Assembly (NCBI RefSeq): GCF_002022415.1
Contig: NZ_MUBG01000001.1
Coordinates: forward strand, 868,001-932,000
Direction of reading: 5' to 3'
Length of the DNA: 64,000 bases
DNA from: Bartonella sp. WD12.1
GTDB lineage: Bacteria > Pseudomonadota > Alphaproteobacteria > Rhizobiales > Rhizobiaceae
Positions within the stretch are counted from its first letter, which is position 1. Each line of letters begins with the position of its first letter. The notes under the pieces were generated by a model that saw only the letters and a list, made by a program, of their open reading frames with translations, made no database searches and had not been told where the DNA came from. Position numbers and translations under genes: made by a program. Positions 60,177 to 64,000 of the stretch are shown one piece after another.

Positions 60177-60875
60177 ATGAGTATATCAAAGAAATACGAG
60201 TTTGTAGAAGAAGGTACGTTGTTTAAGCCTTTCAGTTTTAATAAGGCATATATCTGTACTCTTTACCGAATTAGAGCCTTAAGAGATTTTGGTAACGTTA
60301 GCGCCGGTGATTTGGGTGGTCTTATAGAGAAAGAAGACAATCTTTCTCATGATGGTGATTGTTGGGTTGGGTATGGTGCGCTAGTTTACGAAAATGCTCG
60401 CGTTTACGGCAATGCAGAAGTTTACATTAATGCACGGGTTTGCGGTAGTGCACAGGTTTATGATGATGTTCATGTTTGTGGTAATGCATATGTTTCCGGT
60501 AAAGCAGAAGTTTACGGTGGTGCACAGGTTTATGATCATGCTCGTGTTTACGACAATGCTCGTGTTTACGGTCGCGCGCAAATTTACCGTGATTCACGGG
60601 TGTATGATAATGCAGAAGTTTCCGGTGATGCACGTGTTTATGATGATGCACGCGTTTATGATGATGCTTTTGTTTACGGTAATGCTCACGTTTATAGGGA
60701 TGCACGGGTATATGAAAATGCGCATGTTTTTGGGGATGTAAAAGCTGGCTATAATACACACATTTGTGGCGATACACGAGTTTGTGAAAATGCAAAGATT
60801 AAAGACAAAATATGCTTTGCAAGTGGTGTTTTTAATTGTTGGCAGTCTTCCCCGGCTTTAAACCAGTTTAGATAA
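60177..60875 (+). CDS. Hexapeptide-repeat left-handed beta-helix phage protein, copy 2
   Basis: 232 aa from ATG 60177, four bases after copy 1 and with the same ribosome site. The N-terminal domain repeats that of copy 1 (LYRIRALRDFGNVSAGDLGG, KEDNLSHDGDCW) with an insert of about ten residues before it. About 23 hexads follow, mostly VYGNAR or VYDDAR types. The 18-bp DNA period makes the gene prone to gain or loss of units, which may explain the 12 versus 23 difference. Function unknown. Confidence 0.82.
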   Translation: MSISKKYEFVEEGTLFKPFSFNKAYICTLYRIRALRDFGNVSAGDLGGLIEKEDNLSHDGDCWVGYGALVYENARVYGNAEVYINARVCGSAQVYDDVHVCGNAYVSGKAEVYGGAQVYDHARVYDNARVYGRAQIYRDSRVYDNAEVSGDARVYDDARVYDDAFVYGNAHVYRDARVYENAHVFGDVKAGYNTHICGDTRVCENAKIKDKICFASGVFNCWQSSPALNQFR

Positions 60876-60912
60876 ACATTTTAACAAAACGTCAGATGAC
60901 TGACACGCTTTT

Positions 60913-60937
60913 CTGTCTTGTTTAGGCACGAAGACAG
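60913..60937. other. Hairpin upstream of the first replication gene
   Basis: CTGTCTT at 60913-60919 pairs with AAGACAG at 60931-60937. No T run follows. Possible attenuator or operator in the gap between the beta-helix and replication genes. Confidence 0.45.
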
Positions 60938-60977
60938 GCTGGGCAATTTTATACTTAAAGAAAGAAGGAGATATGTG

Positions 60978-61304
60978 ATGGCCACGAAATCATCCTGGGT
61001 AAAATTTTATCCTGGTCAATTTTTAATTGAGCTTATGCTTTTGAAGCCAAAAGAAACAGCTATTTATACAACACTGGTCTTGCTCATGCTTCATGAGCGC
61101 GCACCTATTTTTAATGATGCTTCTCATTTATCAAGTTTGTGCAGCTGTTCAGTGTGGACGTTTCGAAACATATTAGAATCTTTAATGAGCCGTGGTTATA
61201 TCATTCGTTTAGAGAGTGGCCGTTTGTGGTACACATCATCAGCAGTTGATCTTGATATCAGTAGTACATCTTCAGAAAAAAAGGGGGAAAGCTATGTCAA
61301 CTAA
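60978..61304 (+). CDS. YdaU/DUF1376-like phage replication domain protein, short copy
   Basis: 108 aa from ATG 60978, with AAGGAG eight bases upstream. It consists of a single winged-helix-like domain (LKPKETAIYTTLVLLMLHE, CSVWTFRNILESLMSRGYII, RLESGRLW) that closely parallels the N-terminus of the next gene, so it is a truncated tandem duplicate. It overlaps that gene by 11 bases. Role unknown; perhaps an accessory or decoy version of the initiator. Confidence 0.75.
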   Translation: MATKSSWVKFYPGQFLIELMLLKPKETAIYTTLVLLMLHERAPIFNDASHLSSLCSCSVWTFRNILESLMSRGYIIRLESGRLWYTSSAVDLDISSTSSEKKGESYVN

Positions 61305-61842
61305 ATTACTGTGGACAAGGCTTTTTGCAGACAAGTGGATACTTGATCTGACTTATTTGTCTCCTATTGAAAGCAACGTCTATATAAGATTACAGCTAGA
61401 AATGTTGCGGACTGGTGAGCCACTTTTAAATAACATGAAGGTTTTAGCTTGTCACACTAATTGTTCAGTAAAAACCTTTGTGAAGGCATTGGATGCTCTA
61501 CTGAGTGCTGGCTATATTATTCGTTTAGAAGATGGTCGCTTATGGAAGCTTGATGTTGAAGAAGAACTAAAAAATTGCAATGACAATTTAAATAGACTCT
61601 CAGAAAAGGCTATAAAAGCTGCAAATACTAGAAGAAATAAGCGTCAAAATAATTCATCAAGAGATCACGATGAAATCATGATGGAGTCATCACAAAATCA
61701 TGATGATATCATGATGAACTCATCACGAGGTCATGATGAAGTCATGATGATGTCATCACGACAACACATTAACAATAACATATATAATAAAAAACTAACA
61801 CTATCGTGTTATCAAAAAAAGAAATTGCTTTGGAAGATTTAG
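61294..61842 (+). CDS. Phage replication initiator, N-terminal part (DUF1376-like), frame 0
   Basis: 182 aa as read, with GGGGGAA upstream of ATG 61294. Residues 1-90 form a winged-helix-like domain (LSPIESNVYIRLQLEMLR, GYIIRLEDGRLW). Residues about 121-157 are three 11-residue repeats (SSRDHDEIMME type) encoded by 33-bp DNA repeats. It stops early, just after the slippery A_AAA_AAG at 61815-61821. The missing C-terminal half is in the -1 frame at 61821-62450. Either a programmed frameshift joins them, giving about 385 aa, or the gene is broken. Confidence 0.8.
   Translation: MSTKLLWTRLFADKWILDLTYLSPIESNVYIRLQLEMLRTGEPLLNNMKVLACHTNCSVKTFVKALDALLSAGYIIRLEDGRLWKLDVEEELKNCNDNLNRLSEKAIKAANTRRNKRQNNSSRDHDEIMMESSQNHDDIMMNSSRGHDEVMMMSSRQHINNNIYNKKLTLSCYQKKKLLWKI
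61654..61770 (+). repeat. Three 33-bp direct repeats plus a partial fourth (candidate phage origin iterons)
   Basis: Units start at 61654, 61687 and 61720, each 33 bases beginning TCATCA and containing ATCATGATG or GTCATGATG; a partial unit begins at 61753. Directly downstream (61761-61800) only 7 of 40 bases are G or C. Iterons next to an AT-rich stretch inside an initiator gene match the layout of lambda ori within gene O. Confidence 0.75.
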
Positions 61843-62450
61843 CAACTGAAGTTTCAGTTCAGAATGAAACAACCGATGAGATGGTTGAGAAGCATTTGGA
61901 TCACGATACACCCTCATCAGAAAACCAATCACCCGTTTCACAGCAAAAAAGCACTGAAAAGAAAACCAAGCGGTCTAGGGATGGACGAGAGAGTGGCATT
62001 CCTGAGGATTTCAAACCTAACTTGAAATACGCAATCGACAAGGGCTTAACGCATGAAGAGGCGTTATCAGAGTTTGAGAGATTTAAAAACTACTGGCTAG
62101 CAAGACCAAGAAAATGTGCAGAAATCAAGGATTGGCAGCGGACATGGTACAACTGGGTTACTTCCGATTATGGACTTTTAGCTAAGAAAAAAGCGAAACT
62201 GGAAAAGGAAAAACAAAATGGTAGGTATGAAAATTATTCTCAGCGACAAAAAAGTTTCAGCGAACGTCTTGCAGAAAGTTTCGAAAGTTCCAGAGATGAT
62301 TTCTCATCTGGAAATGCTTATGAAGAGGATCAGTTCGGGGTATCCATTGATCTTCAAGAGTGGGAGCGAATTGACGAAACAGGAGGAGATGACAGCATTA
62401 GAAGTTTACAACAGTCTGCAGAGATTGCTCAGTATGAAAGCTTCGGATGA
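61806..62450 (+). CDS. Phage replication protein, C-terminal part, -1 frame relative to 61294-61842
   Basis: Open from GTG 61806 (214 aa), but no ribosome site precedes it. From residue 6 it begins EIALEDLATEV, which is what a -1 shift at 61815-61821 would produce. A charged linker (KKTKRSRDGRESG) leads to a domain with PEDFKPNLKYAIDKGLTHEEA, FKNYWLARP and DWQRTWYNWV, the C-terminal module usually fused to DUF1376 in one phage protein. Overlaps the next gene by 62 bases. Confidence 0.72.
   Translation: MLSKKEIALEDLATEVSVQNETTDEMVEKHLDHDTPSSENQSPVSQQKSTEKKTKRSRDGRESGIPEDFKPNLKYAIDKGLTHEEALSEFERFKNYWLARPRKCAEIKDWQRTWYNWVTSDYGLLAKKKAKLEKEKQNGRYENYSQRQKSFSERLAESFESSRDDFSSGNAYEEDQFGVSIDLQEWERIDETGGDDSIRSLQQSAEIAQYESFG
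61815..61821 (+). other. A_AAA_AAG slippery heptamer, candidate -1 frameshift site
   Basis: The heptamer AAAAAAG falls in the exact phase A_AAA_AAG for ribosomes reading 61294-61842 (codons CAA AAA AAG). A -1 shift here enters the frame of 61806-62450 at GAA ATT GCT. The zero-frame stop is 19 bases on. A perfect stem AACTGAA/TTCAGTT lies at 61844-61859. Confidence 0.6.
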
Positions 62451-62790
62451 GCAGATTAAGAAAGCAGCTTTCTTGCTTTCGAGTTTGAGAGTTCCAGCTA
62501 ACACAGATCCCAATGTAGTTTCCTCATCCTACAAGCTCACACTCAAGGATGTTTCAGCATACGCTCTTGCACAAGCCGTTGAAAATATTCTCACCGGTCA
62601 GGTTGAAGGGATGTCAAAGGTATTCATGCCCACATGTGCAGAACTTTCTTCCTACTGTCAGGAGATAGAAAGCGAGGCGCTTTGCAAAGCTTGGTATGTG
62701 CATAGAGCGATTGAAAATACTCGCAAGAAGGCACTGAAAGGACAGGAGAGAGGAGGAAATGTCATTCCCCTCACAAGAACGGCTTCATGA
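62389..62790 (+). CDS. Phage protein of unknown function
   Basis: 133 aa from ATG 62389, with AGGAGG at 62381-62386 (short spacing); the frame is open further upstream inside the replication gene, so the start is uncertain. Mostly helical, with two similar amphipathic segments; no motif recognised. Position after the replication gene suggests a replication or regulatory accessory. Confidence 0.65.
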   Translation: MTALEVYNSLQRLLSMKASDEQIKKAAFLLSSLRVPANTDPNVVSSSYKLTLKDVSAYALAQAVENILTGQVEGMSKVFMPTCAELSSYCQEIESEALCKAWYVHRAIENTRKKALKGQERGGNVIPLTRTAS

Positions 62791-62840
62791 GTTTTAGAAC
62801 AGCAAAGTAGAGAGAAATGGTGATCACTTTTGGATTAGAT

Positions 62841-62866
62841 ATGCGTTTAAATCAACAGAAACGCAT
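62841..62866. other. Hairpin after the replication gene block
   Basis: ATGCGTTT at 62841-62848 pairs with AAACGCAT at 62859-62866 around a ten-base loop. No adjacent T run; possible transcription or RNA-processing signal. Confidence 0.5.
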
Positions 62867-62950
62867 CTTAGAGAGAGATTTGAAAGTTTTTTGATAATTC
62901 CACATTGGGAACATAAAACGCTCTGTATGAAGCTAATTTGAGAAAAAAGT

Positions 62951-62988
62951 CGTGAGGGATCATGAGAATATTTTCATCACGTTTTTTT
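62951..62988 (+). terminator. Terminator-like hairpin before the Dam methylase gene
   Basis: CGTGA at 62951-62955 pairs with TCACG at 62977-62981, with inner pairing ATGA/TCAT, followed by seven Ts at 62982-62988. It would end the replication operon and argues that the methylase starts at 63012, not at the GTG inside the hairpin. Confidence 0.6.
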
Positions 62989-63011
62989 CTAATATTGAGG
63001 GGTTGAAAGAG

Positions 63012-63887
63012 ATGGTTTGTAGTTATTCTCCATTAAGGTATCCGGGCGGCAAGACTGCACTCTATGAAAAAATCAAAGAAATCTTTGAGACAAATGGATT
63101 AAACGGATGTTCTTATCGTGAACCTTTTGCTGGTGGTGGCGGATTGGCTTTAAAACTTCTTTTAAATGGTGATGTGAAAGATATTTACATTAACGATATT
63201 GACCCGTTTATTTGGAGTTTTTGGCATTGTGTTTTGTACAAGACAGAAGAATTAATAGAAAAGATTAACACGACGACTATTAACTTAGAAGAATGGTACA
63301 AACAAAAAGAAATTTCTCCTGAAAAAGCAGATGTACTTTCTGTAGGGTTTGCTGCCCTTTTTTTGAATCGAACAAACAGATCAGGAATTATTAAAAATGC
63401 TGGTCCCATCGGAGGAAAAGAGCAAACTGGAAATTACAAAATAGACTGTAGATTCAATAAAGAAAATTTAATTGGCCGAATTAGAAATATAAGCGCAAAA
63501 AAAGATAGGATATACTTAACACAGTTAGATGCACAGGAGTTTTTACTACGTCATGGAAGAAAAGATAAAGATGAAAACATTTTCCTTTATATAGATCCCC
63601 CATATTTTAAAAAGGGAAAAGGACTGTATACTTCATTTTATAAAACTAAAGATCATCATTATTTAGAAAATATCATTTCTAAACATGTGAATGCTTTTTG
63701 GTTAATTACTTATGACAATGTAGAAGAAGTTAAATTCTTGTACAATCAATATCCTAAAATAGAATTTAATACACGGTATTCTCTACAAAATAAGAGAAAA
63801 GCTCAAGAGCTGATGATTTTTTCACCTAAAATCAAAATTCCACAATCACTAGAACAGAATACAACATCACTTTGCAACGCTGCTTAA
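63012..63887 (+). CDS. D12-class DNA adenine N6-methyltransferase (Dam type)
   Basis: 291 aa from ATG 63012, with GAGGGG upstream; an in-frame GTG at 62952 falls inside a terminator hairpin and is rejected. N-terminal SPLRYPGGKTAL, SAM-binding EPFAGGGGLAL at residues 37-47, and the catalytic DPPY at residues 195-198 give the D12 (alpha) class, as in Dam and DpnII-type methylases. GATC specificity is likely for the class but not proven. No restriction gene is adjacent, so it is probably a phage self-protection or regulatory methylase. Confidence 0.92.
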   Translation: MVCSYSPLRYPGGKTALYEKIKEIFETNGLNGCSYREPFAGGGGLALKLLLNGDVKDIYINDIDPFIWSFWHCVLYKTEELIEKINTTTINLEEWYKQKEISPEKADVLSVGFAALFLNRTNRSGIIKNAGPIGGKEQTGNYKIDCRFNKENLIGRIRNISAKKDRIYLTQLDAQEFLLRHGRKDKDENIFLYIDPPYFKKGKGLYTSFYKTKDHHYLENIISKHVNAFWLITYDNVEEVKFLYNQYPKIEFNTRYSLQNKRKAQELMIFSPKIKIPQSLEQNTTSLCNAA

Positions 63888-63946
63888 CTGCTTTCGTAAA
63901 TAAAATTTACACTTTCAAGATTGTACTAAAATCAGGATAATTGGAT

Positions 63947-64000
63947 ATGTTTAAAAAGATTAGAACTGTAGTGATATACATCATAGGATTTGCGATATTA
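63947..64000 (+). CDS. Start of a small membrane protein gene, cut by the window end
   Basis: Eighteen codons are visible from ATG 63947, reading MFKKIRTVVIYIIGFAIL: two basic residues followed by a hydrophobic run, like a membrane anchor. AGGAT lies about ten bases upstream. The rest lies outside the window; a holin or small membrane protein is possible but unproven. Confidence 0.5.
   Translation, partial: MFKKIRTVVIYIIGFAIL

Larger units (their letters stand above)
54939..64000. mobile_element. Left part of a lambda-like prophage, continuing beyond the window
   Basis: From tRNA-Leu to the window end every recognisable gene is phage-like: excisionase candidate, YqaJ nuclease, RecT, antirepressor, CI and Cro, replication genes and a Dam methylase. 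Recombination genes and repressor read left, replication genes read right, as in lambda. Structural genes are not reached. The left boundary is set by the tRNA; the right boundary is not visible. Confidence 0.92.

Noticed and set aside
59762-60795. Several minus-strand open frames rich in His and Ile across the beta-helix genes
   Set aside because: They are antisense shadows created by the 18-bp repeat period, lack ribosome sites and have low-complexity products.
59684-60875. Regular repeats that might be taken for a CRISPR array
   Set aside because: Units are 18 bp, contiguous, without spacers, and lie in frame within two coding genes.
62952-63011. Upstream GTG start for the Dam methylase
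   Set aside because: Lies inside a terminator hairpin with T tract; family homology begins after the ATG at 63012.

Overview
The window is AT-rich DNA from an alphaproteobacterium of the Rhizobiales, most probably a Bartonella species. The reasons are the gene content (an NdvA-type beta-glucan exporter, an ExoR homologue, a PopZ-type DUF2497 protein, an ATP12 chaperone and a hemin-binding-protein-like porin), the alphaproteobacterial order of the str-S10-spc-alpha ribosomal genes, and the low-GC coding style. Species cannot be fixed from the sequence alone. About 54.9 kb is ordinary chromosome and the last 9 kb is the left part of a prophage that runs off the right edge.

Layout. 1-5.9 kb (+): uvrA, then the nitrogen pair glnB-glnA with a clear promoter and terminator, then a small secreted protein. 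5.9-8.3 kb (-): ATP12 chaperone and an RluC-type pseudouridine synthase, separated by a 651-bp gap that may hold a decayed gene. 8.5-10.3 kb (+): NdvA exporter. 10.4-17.7 kb (-): alaS, recA, rarA and a Do-type periplasmic protease. 17.9-36.6 kb (-): one long ribosomal cluster from rpsL to rplQ, including tuf, fusA, secY, adk and rpoA, with a promoter upstream of rpsL and a terminator after rplQ. 37.1-41.3 kb (+): xth and a four-gene polar amino-acid ABC transporter. 41.4-48.0 kb (-): exoR, valS, popZ-like, tolC-like and pcm. 48.2-49.9 kb: tRNA-Cys, tRNA-Asn and a hemin-binding-type outer membrane protein, followed by a 1.3-kb gene desert. 51.2-54.7 kb (-): a DEAD-box helicase, a second copy of the small secreted family seen at 5.3 kb, and ilvA. 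54.85 kb: tRNA-Leu(TAA).

Prophage. Directly after tRNA-Leu comes a lambda-like early region: an AlpA-like excisionase candidate, a YqaJ exonuclease with a RecT/Bet annealing protein, an AntA/KilAC antirepressor, a small acidic protein, and a CI-type S24 repressor, all on the minus strand. Divergent from CI are a Cro-like repressor, a coiled-coil protein, two tandem hexapeptide-repeat (left-handed beta-helix) proteins, two tandem YdaU/DUF1376-like replication proteins, a further unknown gene, and a Dam-type methylase. No integrase lies between the excisionase candidate and the tRNA.

The most interesting observations are in the prophage. The replication gene is split across two frames exactly at a canonical A_AAA_AAG slippery heptamer, so the two parts could be joined by -1 frameshifting into a protein of about 385 aa. 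The same gene carries three exact-length 33-bp repeats followed by a very AT-rich stretch, which looks like a phage origin embedded in its initiator gene. The tandem beta-helix proteins have 12 and 23 hexads and no known role that I can name. On the chromosome, the glnB promoter superimposes a near-consensus sigma-70 promoter on a sigma-54-like GG-N10-GC element.
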